This document shows positions 34,754 through 44,613 of a DNA stretch of 64,000 bases, piece by piece (positions within the stretch are counted from its first letter, which is position 1; every line of letters begins with the position of its first letter). Under the pieces are notes generated by a model. The model did not search any database. It was given only the letters and a program-made list of their open reading frames with translations, and was not told the origin of the DNA. The stretch covers positions 1,426,001 to 1,490,000 of the forward strand of contig OZ316898.1 in NCBI GenBank assembly GCA_973895155.1, read 5' to 3'. Source of the stretch: Marsupella aquatica. Taxonomy: Eukaryota; Marchantiophyta. Made by a program: the position numbers and the translations under genes.

Positions 34754-36217
34754 TCAGAAGAATGAACATATGCGAGGGATATTCCCCCCCTCTAGCACCC
34801 GCTCACGAATAAAGTGGTGCTTGCCCTCGATGTGCTTGGTGCGAGCATGAAAGACTGGATTTTTAGCAAGCTTAATGGAGCCTTGATTATCGCAGTGCAA
34901 ATGGAGATCGAGAGAGGAAGGGGAAGAGGCCAGTGAGAGGTCCGAGTGAATAGAAGCACCAGAAAAGGTAAGAGGCACCTGAAGAGGGGAGGTAATGTGA
35001 AGCTCGTTAAGTAAGCGGCGGATGTAGACCCCTTCCTTTGCGCCTTCAGAAAGAGCTTTATATTCTGCTTCAGTGGTGCTATCGGACACGGTGGGTTGCT
35101 GTTTGCTGGACCAAGAAATGGGTCCGGAAGCAAGCTGAAAGCAGTAGGCGCCGATAGAGCGGCGAGTCTCAGGGCAGCCTAGAAAATGAGCGTCGGTGTA
35201 GCCTGCAAGGGAAATTCCAGGTGAGCGTGAGTAGTAAATGCCATGATCGGTGGTATGGCTGAGGTAGCGTAGAATGTGTTTGACAGAGTCCCAATGTCGT
35301 TGTTGAGGCCTGGTCATGTAGCGACTAACGATGCCAACAGCATAGGCAATGTCAGGACGGATGTGAGTGAGGAAAATGAGTTTCCCAACAGCATGGCAAT
35401 AGTCGGTGATGTCCACAGGAGGTGTGTTGGTCTCAAAAGTGAGAACATGCCCTTCTGGTAGGGGAATGAACTCAGGTTTAGAATTGACTAAACCAAATTC
35501 GCAGACCAGCTTCTGGCAATAGGAATGTTGATGAAGAAGAAGTCCGTCATCAGTGCGAAGAAATTCGATGCCTAAGTACTTCTGCACTGGTCCGAGATCT
35601 TTCATTTTGTATTGTTGGTGGAGTTGGTCTTTGACGGCGGCAATTTTGTGAGAGTCTTTTCCTGTCACCAGGAGATCATCAACATAAATCATGATAATGA
35701 CAATAGAGGTACCTTCGCAGAGAAAGTAGAGATTGTTGTCCGCCATGCTCCGGGTCCAGCCATTGCGCTGAAGGTAAGCATCGATCTCTTCATACCAGGC
35801 CCGTGGAGACTGTTTGAGCCCGTATAGGGACCGCTTCAGACAGCAAACCAAGTGTTCAAGTCCAGGGACTTCAAAGCCACGAGGTTGTTGCATGTACAAT
35901 TCTTCAAAGATGGTGCCGTTGAGAAAAGCTGTTATAACATCCATGTGATGCAGTTCCCATCCAAGAGCCACAGCCAGAGCAATGATAGTGCGAAGAGTGG
36001 ACCATTTGACCACAGGGGCAAATGTCTCATAATAGTCAATGCCGTATTTTTGCTCAAGACCACGAGCCACCAGGCGTGCCTTCAAGCGGAATCGGGTAGG
36101 ATTCAGATCCGGTTTCGACCGGAAGATCCATTTAGCAGACAGGGCTCGTTTGCCGACAGGAAGAGGAACAAGCTCCCAGGTACCCATGGGCATGAGAGCC
36201 TCAAACTCTTCTTGCAT
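34754..36217 (-). pseudogene. Copia reverse transcriptase and RNase H, frame-broken
   Basis: Copia reverse transcriptase opens with MQEEFEALMPMGTWELV and carries KARLVARG, the catalytic YVDDLLV and the KDLGPVQKYLGI block. RNase H follows with STTEAEYKALSEGAKE, the CDNQGSIKLAKNP block and RTKHIEGKHHFIRERV. At about 34785-34792 a run of seven C's (seven G's in sense) coincides with a shift: the frame ends early, while the usual C-terminal TKPL segment is found in another frame just downstream. At the 5' side the frame differs from that of integrase near 36220-36240. These two shifts separate it from the rest of the polyprotein. The catalytic residues themselves are intact. Confidence 0.9.
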
Positions 36218-37356
36218 GGCTTCACGCCACAGGGGTGGCGGAGAGCTTCAATCTCAGAGATTTTGTCTGATTCAGGTTCGGCTGATTCAACGAGAAAGGT
36301 GTCCATGTGGTCAGGCCTCCAGCTCATGTCATAGTCTTGATGCCAAGGTGGGGGACGCTTTACACGTTGGGAGTGTCGAGCAGCATGAATTGGAGCCGGA
36401 ATCTGCGGAGATCTAGTGAGAGAAGAGTTAGCCGTAGGGCAGGCCAAAGTCTCAGTGTCCTCGCCAGGGGGTGTCACATATTCAATATTGCCGTCAGCAG
36501 TTGAAGGGTTGTCGACTGCAGTTGCCCCCTCTTGGGCCGATGGACCAAACTTAGGATCAGTAAGCAACGGAAAGAAGAGACTGGTGACAGCTTCTTGATT
36601 TGAAGAGAAGTCGTAAAAGGAACCTTCAATGATGTTGACGTTGGAGGCAATAAGGACACGTTTACAAATGGGGTCAAAGCACCAATATGCTTTGGACTGT
36701 GCGTCGTAGCCGAGTAAAACAGTGCGTATTGCTTTAGCGCCCAGCTTGGAGCGCAGATGCGGAGGAAGAAGAACGTAGGTAAGACTGCCAAAGATCCGAA
36801 GGTGATCCAAGTGTGGTTTCTGACCCCAAAGAGCTTCGAAGGGGGTCATCAATTTGAGAGCCCGAGCGCCACATCGATTCTGGGTGTAGTTGGCTGTGGC
36901 AACTGCTTCTGTCCAAAGATTGATTGGCACGTTGGAGCTGAGAAGAAGACTACGGGCACCTTCCAAGAGAGTATGGTTTTTGCGCTCAGCCACACCATTT
37001 TGATGAGGAGTGCGAGCAACGGTGAGTTGACGACGGATCCCGTGTTGTCGGCAGAAAGTGAGGAATTCGGAGGAAAGGTACTCGCCACCCCGGTCGGAAC
37101 GTAAGCAAGAGATTTTCATGGACAACTGCTTTTCAATGAGTAACTTGAATTCCTGAAACTTAGAGAAGGTTTCACTTTTGTGAGAGAGAAAGTATACCCA
37201 AGTGAAACGTGAAAAATCGTCAATGAAAGTGAGGATATATCGGTGTGAAGTGGAGGCAGGAAGGGGACCAAAGAGGTCAGAATGAATCAACTCCAGTGGT
37301 CGGGAGGCATGGGTTGCAGATGATTTTGGAACTCGATCGCGGTGGTGTTTGGCCAC
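36103..37356 (-). pseudogene. Copia integrase, frame-broken
   Basis: Integrase core with all three acidic residues visible: D in LELIHSDLFGPL, D in CLRSDRGGEYLSSEF and E in HQNGVAERKNH. It continues with the Copia GKxxR-like region (LLGYDAQSKAYWCFDP) and an acidic linker toward reverse transcriptase. The zinc-binding HHCC part lies upstream at about 37340-37480 but is interrupted by an in-frame TGA near 37386 and by a shift near 37550. At the C-terminal end the frame slips near 36230, so the last 40 residues are out of register. Confidence 0.9.
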
Positions 37357-37545
37357 AATACAAGTCTCACAAGAGCGTTGAACTCATGGGATGGAAGGTA
37401 GTCCATGAGCCAAGTTATGATGTGACATATGATGGAGCATCTGAACATTGACATGGTGGAGTCGTTTGTGCCAGAGGTCAATGTCGTCCTCCATGGGAGA
37501 CGATTCAGCAAGAAGCATTGGTGCCGGCTGAGCGAGAGAGTGTGG

Positions 37546-38331
37546 TCAAAGACGAGTGGTGGTGCAGAGAGGAGAAATTGAGGGAAGAGATTGTGGAAGC
37601 CGATACAGGTGATTCCTGGGATCTCGGGTGCCCCGTAGGAAGATCTTCTGAGGGTTATCCTTGTCAAAGACGAGACACGAGTGAGAATTGAAGAAGACAT
37701 TGTGGCCAGCGTCAGTGAGATTGCCAATGGACATGAGATTTCGTGTCATACCCGAGACGTACAAAACATTGCGGACGGTTTTATTGGGAGCAATATGGAC
37801 TGAACCGCTTCCAACAACAGGGAGTTTAGTGCCACTGGCGGTGGCAACGGAGCCGGCACCACTGGAGTGATGCATGCCACCAGAGAAAACAGATTTGTCT
37901 CCAAAGACGTGAGTACTAGCGCCTGAATCTAAAATCCAATCATTTGTGCTAGTGCTAGGGAGGATCTCAGTGAAATTGGCCTCCAAATCTGCACCGGAGT
38001 CGTCGTTCTCATCGGCCGGGTCAGCTTCTTCTTCTTCATCATACGGAGCTTCGACTTCATGAAATATTTCAGCTACATTGGCCTGAGGACGAAAACGTCG
38101 GAGACTGGCAGCTCGAACTTGAAGTTGCAAGATTTGTTCGTCGACCTTTTTGAGGTCACAGTCAGATTCCCAGTGCCCAGACTTGCCACAATAGTTACAG
38201 GAGGTAGGGCGTCGCATGCCGCGTCCACCGGTTGCACGCGGATAAGAGTTGACCCGAGGAGGATAGCTGACAGCAAGTCTGGGGGTGAAACGGCCTCTTC
38301 CACGCCCTGAGGATAGATTTAACCGAGACAC
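37546..38331 (-). pseudogene. Copia Gag zinc knuckle and aspartic protease
   Basis: An RGRGR-rich stretch is followed by a CCHC knuckle (CNYCGKSGHWESDC), which binds element RNA, then an acidic linker and the protease active site WILDSGASTHV. The region is in the same frame as Gag, separated only by a UAG at 38380-38382 about 16 codons upstream. It ends prematurely at 37546, where the coding register of the integrase zinc finger changes. Confidence 0.88.
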
Positions 38332-38379
38332 AAATAGGGCCTCCTCGGTAGGCTCAGAACGTGACTGAATATTGAGCTT

Positions 38380-38907
38380 CTAGAGCTCTTCGGCCTGCAT
38401 ACGCTCCAGCAGGCTGTTGTACGAAGGTCGTGGTGTACGGGCAAGGTCAGCGGAGAAGATGGAGACAAAGGTTCCCCAACTCGCAGGTAGTCCACGGAGC
38501 ACAAGGTGAATGAGCTTGTTGTCATCGACGACAGCATCCATGCTGGCCAGTAGCTTCTCTTCCAGTATCAGTCTGCGTTGATATAGGTCGCCACCGAATC
38601 GTTGTTGGAAATGTGCCCAACATTGAGCTGGGTCATCAGAGTACTTATCTACAGTGGGCAAGAACTGAGCTTTCACTGTAGCGGCAAGAATAGAGGTGGC
38701 CCTCACTTTCTTCTTTGCGATCTCACTTTCAGTCAGGTGTGCCCCACCATCTTGAACTTGACCATTGGCATCTGGCTTGACGCCAAAGTTCATTTCCGTG
38801 AACAGATCGTCACGCTTCAGGAGATTCTTCACAAAGATGGTCCATGCTAAATGATTGCTGGCTCCTTCCAGCTTATCTACCTCAGTAAACATCTTCATCA
38901 TATCCAT
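38380..38907 (-). CDS. Copia Gag capsid region (UBN2 type)
   Basis: The 175-codon frame starts MDMMKMFTEVDKLEG at ATG 38907, about 160 bases after the primer site. It has the plant Copia gag pattern: LAWTIFVKNLL, AQCWAHFQQRF, and a late LVLRGLPASWGTFVS. It ends at UAG 38380, after which the same frame is open into the zinc knuckle and protease. The UAG could be a mutation or, less likely, a programmed read-through site controlling the Gag:Pol ratio. Confidence 0.85.
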   Translation of the reverse strand: MDMMKMFTEVDKLEGASNHLAWTIFVKNLLKRDDLFTEMNFGVKPDANGQVQDGGAHLTESEIAKKKVRATSILAATVKAQFLPTVDKYSDDPAQCWAHFQQRFGGDLYQRRLILEEKLLASMDAVVDDNKLIHLVLRGLPASWGTFVSIFSADLARTPRPSYNSLLERMQAEEL

Positions 38908-39075
38908 GGTCGGATGACAGAGAATGTCGCAACAGTATTAACCACGAGGAACTTTCACTCAGGACTGTACTGTGACTATTCTAATGCAGGAGTAAGATGC
39001 CAAGGAACTTTCGACCTGGGTTACTAGCCTGTAGCTTGCACTAATTTCTCATCTAGAGAGTGCGTAGAGACTTGC

Positions 39076-39087
39076 GCTCTGATACCA
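39076..39087 (-). other. primer binding site, initiator tRNA-Met
   Basis: TGGTATCAGAGC on the minus strand starts directly after the 5' LTR. It complements the 3' end of plant initiator methionine tRNA, the primer used by most Copia elements. Confidence 0.93.
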
Positions 39088-39394
39088 TGTTGAAAGCTAG
39101 ACTACTGTGATCTGCTCTGCAAATGAGGAAACAGTAAGAACTAAATAGGGCCAGAAGAAGGAGGCGAAGGCAAGCCAGCACCGGAAGCAGGCCCGAGGTC
39201 TAACAACCAGGAGACAGCCGTTAGCACAGCACATGTCGTCAGAGGGACAACGGAACACAGCACCAGGTGAGGTAACAACTCTCTGTTAGCACAGCACATG
39301 TCGTCAGAGGGACAACGGAACACGGCACCAGGTGAGGTAACAACTCTCTGACTCGTAACCAAGTGGAACCTGTGAGAGTACACAAGTTCCAACA
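39088..39394 (-). repeat. 5' LTR of Copia element
   Basis: 307 bases, lacking one A relative to the other LTR and differing at two further bases. It has the same internal 65-base duplication and is followed on the outside by target duplication CAACT. Confidence 0.93.
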
Positions 39395-39399
39395 CAACT

Positions 39400-42086
39400 C
39401 TGCTGGAGAATAATTGGCATGACTGCCACATGGAATTCAAACCATATCACAAGCGTATATTTTACTTCTCCAGACTGGTTCATTCTTTCTCCAAACGATC
39501 AGGTCGATAACTAGAATCAGGAGAGCCACGTAGATTGCAGAACCTCTCTTTGTTGTTTAGTGTACGGGAAGCGATAGGTTTGATACAAGGAGGTCTAGTA
39601 GGTCCACACAGATTTGTTGCTTAGTGCACATGAATGGGCACCTTTCAAGGGGGGCTTTGGATCTAGCACAAACAATTGTGACTCCACTTCCATTTTGCCT
39701 AGGACTTGTAAACTATGTCTCCTATGCATGACTGGATCACAGGTGGAAATCGCTTTTTGGACATTGATAACTATGACTCGTCTCAAGCCTAGAAGTGCCA
39801 CGTGCACTTGAGAACGTCCATCTTCGCAGAGACGGGGATTGATCTCTTCGAATTCGATCAGATTGTCCCTCCTTTATTGGGTCTCTTGCCTCTAGGATCC
39901 TGTCTTCTAGTTTGGCGCTTTTGACCTTTGACAGTGAGATATATACTCCTGGTTTGGAGCTTTTGTTCTTTGGCACTGAAGGATATTCAAAGGATGGAAA
40001 AGTGAAAAACTGGAAGCAATGAGATGGCAGACCATCAACATTCCAGCATGTGTCTTCATCAACCCTGCTGACACATACAGTGAAGCCTTCTTTAAGTACA
40101 AACAAGGAGTTGAAATCTCAACAGCTATGGACCACGCATGCATGCCAGACTAAACCCTTGGTCTGACATCCGCATGACCAGAATCCGTCAGGCAATTTTG
40201 CATAGTTTTTCAAATTAGAATGCTGGAAACCTAGCAACGGGATACTCATGAGAGCCTTCGCTGTGTCCAACTGCCGTCTGGGTTTAAGACGGTATGGAGT
40301 CCATTCGTTTGGACGAAGTTCCTCAAAGATTCAATCCAGAAAACTTGACATTGTAAAGGCCTTACCACCCTTGAGCAAGCGCTTGCAGCATAAATGTTCA
40401 TCACGCAGAGGAGATGGTCATGTCAACTATCTTCCTTTGGGCCGATTTTTCTCTTGTATACCAGCTGGAAGCGAAATGGTGCCTCGAATGAACGAGCAGA
40501 AGAACTGCAACCCATAAAACGAAATTTCCAACGAAAGTATTGTGACTTTCAAATTTTCTTTGCCAAAGGCTAGCGCACTAATTTAGCCAAGCATCAAGCA
40601 AGCCTCCTTACCGGTCGTGAGGGATAACATCTGCAATCGGGCCACAGAATAAGAAAGATTTTACTGGACAAAACTTACAGCCTTTCGTGCAACTCCCATC
40701 TGTCACAAGCGTAACTGTGTCCATTGAAGGGAGTTTGACATCGTCCTTGTGCCACTGTGTCCATTTAAGGTAATTTTATCCAGTCAAAGTTTCAAAATTT
40801 TTGAGATCTTCCTTGTGCATGGGGTTCCATTCTCGCTGCTGGACATGCTGCCCAAATGCTTACAAGTTCCATCATGGGACTAGACCGCAAAGCACTAGCT
40901 TGGAAAGCAGCACGGTTGGGCCACTGCAAATTGAGAAACTGAGAGCTTGCTACAAGCACATCCCACAGAGAATTGAGACCACCTTATGTAAGAATTGGAC
41001 CATACAGAATGCTATCAATTGCGAGTACCTGAGCACAACCTTCAATTTTCATTTTATCTTTCCTCAAATAGTTATTTATCTCGATTGCTGGTCTACAGTC
41101 GAAACCTAGTTCATTCAATTCCTTCGTCTATATTGGAAAGATATGTGCTCTATCAATCGACTCTTGATTGTAGTTTAGCCGTCAGCACGTTGGACCGAGA
41201 ATCTGTCGGTGACGAAGCTTGAGCCTGCTGGGGCTGTGTTGCCCTAGAGGCTGACGTTGCATCGTCTGCCTCAGTTGTCCCATCTCCTCAAATCTCTATG
41301 CCCTCTGAGATCTTCCAAATCCTCCATTTTGTGATTAAATTACACACGATGTCTGCATTGGGTTCGACCGGCGGCTACTAACGTAGGATGCATTCATAGA
41401 TCCTGGAGACAATATGACGGCCCTAAAACAAAGTCGAAGCTCGATATGACGGCTCTCTACAAAGATGGTACATGCAGCACAAGGTTTTGATTTCTTGCCT
41501 CCGTTGCTCATCAGTGAACCACAAGTAAAATACATTTCTGTTTTCTGGACAGTGAAGGAGTTCAAAAAGACAAATGCGCTATCCTAGGAAACATACCAAA
41601 TAAGTAGCAAAAACAGGGGAAAACACAAGGAACCCAAATAGCCAAAAGCCCAAGAGTCCCAACATTCGAGCCCAACATAAGAGGTGGATCTAAACTCACA
41701 AAACCTGCAAGTAGACATGTCACTAGGCACATAAGGCTGGGATTTGAAAATGGGTTTACAGAAAACTACATAAATCTGCTTGGCAAACCATATGCAGAAC
41801 TCCTAATCAAGTTGGAGCTTTGTTCCAAGACTTCGTGGACTGTATTTTGGGGAGAGAGCCTCCTGCATATAATCAATTGGCCAGGGGATGAGATGTGAAC
41901 AAAGAAGTCCCTTCTTCAAGTTCTCTAGCACAAGTATCTATAAATCTACAGCATAACATGCATCTGGCAACTTTGTAAAGAACCTTAAAGTCAGAGTAGC
42001 AACCAATGTTAAACAACACATGGAAGCAAAAGGACCCTTAATGTTGTTACCAGACATTCACAGTCCTAACTTAGTGTGAACTCACC
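39400..42086. other. intergenic, no gene recognised
   Basis: Only short frames without recognisable motifs on both strands. A low-copy motif pattern (TTTGGCACTGAAGGATA, TTTGGAGCTTTTG) at about 39910-39990 resembles one at 55380-55460 and may be a small dispersed repeat. Confidence 0.45.
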
Positions 42087-42664
42087 TCATCCTCGAGGCA
42101 CATTGATTGCAAGGACGCAATTGGCATAGGTAAGTGAAATTGCCCCCATCACCGTTCCTACAGGTTGGGAGTTGATGACTGGGCAAACTCCAGTACCCGG
42201 AGTAGAAATTCGCTGTGCAACAGCATGAGCTGCGATGGAATAGTGATGGAAAAAGAGGCCCAACAAAGGCAAGGAAGTCGGCGGTCCAATTGCAACAGAA
42301 GGGGCTCCGGGGACGAAAGCTGTATCCTGAAGTGGCTGATAAGCTGTCAAAATGGAATTTGCCTCCAAAATGATAGCCCATTGGTGACCTTCCCAGGGGC
42401 AAACTCTAGCACCAGATGGAGGTCCAGGTCCAACAAAACGTAACAGGGGATCATAGGGCCCTAATGTGATCACATCAGAATCTGGTGTCTCGGCGAGGCA
42501 GGAGTCAACGTAAAATCGATGTGCTGCATCCTCAAGATAGAGCTCTAGGGTGTGAAGCACTGACTGCCCTCTTCCATACACGTGGTAGTCTGCACCTCGC
42601 TCTCGCATCCCACGGATGCTCCTGTTTGACAATCTGGCCCATGACCCATGCATCATGGAAAAAA
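42087..42664 (-). CDS. possible coding exon, about 190 aa, unknown
   Basis: On the minus strand a good acceptor (TTTTCCCTAG) at about 42665 is followed by an open frame containing MMHGSWARLSNRSIRGM.. and ending in TGA at 42087. The protein would be mildly hydrophobic near its C-terminus (LLGLFFHHYSIAAHAV) and contains GADYHVYGRGQSVLHTLEL. I recognise no family. It could be the last exon of a gene whose earlier exons I could not find in 42700-44600, a gene fragment, or a single-exon gene starting at the ATG at 42656. Confidence 0.35.
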
Positions 42665-44613
42665 TCTAGGGAAAAGTCTGTCCAAAATCCCAACAACAGG
42701 TTCCTCAAGAATATTGTCTGCTTAGAGAACAATGATAACTTTCCTACACAAGACTACTTTTATTTCAGACTGGTTTCTAGGACATATCTCCCTGCCTTAT
42801 TGTTGATCTCTAGAGCATACTCTTCCAGATTTTATTTCACTGATTTAAACCCAGGACTATTTTTACTCCTATGCTAAAAATTCTTGACAAAGACTCCTCG
42901 CAATTCAAGTTAGGTTTAAGCGTAGACCTACAAAACAGGTTGAAGATTGCACAGCAGGTCCCCCCCCAACGGTGAGCCTAAAGAAATTATAAGTGACAGA
43001 CTTCGAAAGAAACTATAAGTGACAGACTTCGAATAAAATTGCAGCTAATACATCGAGAAACAGAGCATTGAATGCCATACACTTTCAAGGGAGCAAGAAA
43101 CAACGATTGAACTTTGTAGCAAAGGGGCACAGATTATTACCTATCCAGCACTAGACGGGCCGCTGAACCTCAGCTTTGCTCAGTGACCTCAAACCTCTCG
43201 GCAGCCCTCCCAATCGATCCAACCTCCCACCTCGACGCCAGTCCCGATCGTTGATCCACCCTCGCAACACCTCAACGCCTCCACCAGCACCTAGTACATG
43301 ATCCTTCCACCTCCAGGGTCCAAAAGCAAAGGGAATTACCGATGATTGGAGTCAGATCTAGCTCTAGTTTGACAGTACCTGGATTGGAACGCATACTAAT
43401 AAACAATGAATTGTGCTTCGATCATCAGCCAGATCACAACCTTTAGACAACGATTTAGAAAGCACAGAGAGAATCAATTTTCTTCCAATCTGTCTATGTC
43501 AGATACCCAAGTTGCGAGAGAGATACCTGGGTGCACAAAACCACCACTATCTACAAAAGAAGTAAAGACGAGAAAATCACTCCGGCAATGCACACGGTTG
43601 TCCAATGATTGCAACGAGTAAAAACGCTGCCGCATACAATGCTTCCCGTGACACGGAAAGATGAGAAAATCACTCCGGCATAGGACACGGATTTCCAATG
43701 ACTGCAACGACTAAACGCTGCCGCATACAATCCTTCCCCGTGACACGGAAAGATGGGAAAATCACTCCGGCATAGCACACGGATTTCCAATGACTGCAAC
43801 GAGTAAAAACACTGCCGCATACACCAAAATAACTATCAATAGTCTCTTTTGACCTTAATTTAAGGACCCCAAACCATTGACCCAGATCAGGTCAAGTATC
43901 GTCATCCAAGCTGACTTTAAGCTCTCTCTGACGACAAACTCGAGACAGCTGGAAGGCAGCCCTTACCTCCTCAAACCATCTGCATTGCGGCTCAAAATGC
44001 CTGAAAAGCAGAGCACACCAGAACCCTAGTGCACATGGAGCTCTTCAAGGGTTCGAAGCACTGTCCTTCCTTAGAATTCAGGAGAAAGAAGACTCATAAG
44101 TTTATCTAATTTGCAGTTCCAACAAGATGCACAGCTTCGATTCGGAGCTGAGAACCTGAAGCTAACTTGAAGAAACTCGTTGCTTTAATTTCACAATGAT
44201 AGGCAAAGGGGAAGCCATTTATGTCCAGCAACAACGCAAACGACTGAATCAATAAGCATCCTCCGTCATTCATTTCCTCATTATCTGCCCCAGTTCAATT
44301 ATTAGCCTGTCATTTAGTTTCTTTAAGCCGGTCTTCTCTAACACCATGGAAAATCCGACTTGTTGAGCAATGACCTTAACCAGAGCGAACTAGAGCATTG
44401 TACGGGTTACGTACACTTTATAATCTTCAGTGGGATAGAGAAGGCCGAGGAACGTCTAGGCGCACACCGAGCTTTTTGGAAGTATTCAATGAATGCAAAA
44501 ACCTGAAATTTAGTGCAGAACGCAAAATTAACTGAACACGCAGCATAGGACCTCAAAAACAAGTCACAGACGCCGCCGACGTCCCTCCGACGTTCAGAAA
44601 TAATTATGTGGAC
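42665..44613. other. intergenic with one minisatellite
   Basis: Contains the 92-base tandem repeat at 43571-43824. No coding frame or motif is recognised. The final 300 bases should include the 3'UTR of the methyltransferase gene. Confidence 0.4.
43571..43824. repeat. 92-bp minisatellite, about 2.8 copies
   Basis: Units beginning AGAAAATCACTCCGGCA start at 43571, 43664 and 43756. Each contains CACGG.T.TCCAATGA.TGC, ACGCTGCCGCATACAAT and CCGTGACACGGAAAGATG. The second and third copies are nearly identical; the last is partial. Confidence 0.85.

Larger units (their letters stand above)
33644..39394 (-). mobile_element. Ty1/Copia LTR retrotransposon with antisense extra ORF
   Basis: The element is 5,751 bases on the minus strand. 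LTRs at 33644-33951 and 39088-39394 are identical except for one indel and two substitutions, so insertion is recent. CAACT flanks both sides (33639-33643 and 39395-39399). Next to the 5' LTR is the primer site TGGTATCAGAGC, and before the 3' LTR a purine tract. Gag, zinc knuckle, protease, integrase, reverse transcriptase and RNase H follow in Copia order. There is an in-frame UAG after Gag and several frameshifts in pol, so this copy is unlikely to be autonomous. Between RNase H and the 3' LTR an intact 202-codon ORF runs on the opposite strand. Confidence 0.95.

Noticed and set aside
35852-36416. Plus-strand frames of 125-160 codons across the Copia pol region
   Set aside because: They are the reverse-strand shadow of integrase and reverse transcriptase, with no domain of their own, unlike the antisense ORF at 34013-34621.
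43474-43820. Repetitive frame MRQCFYSLQSLEIRVLCRSDF over the minisatellite
   Set aside because: It is only the translation of the 92-base repeat and does not keep one frame across units.
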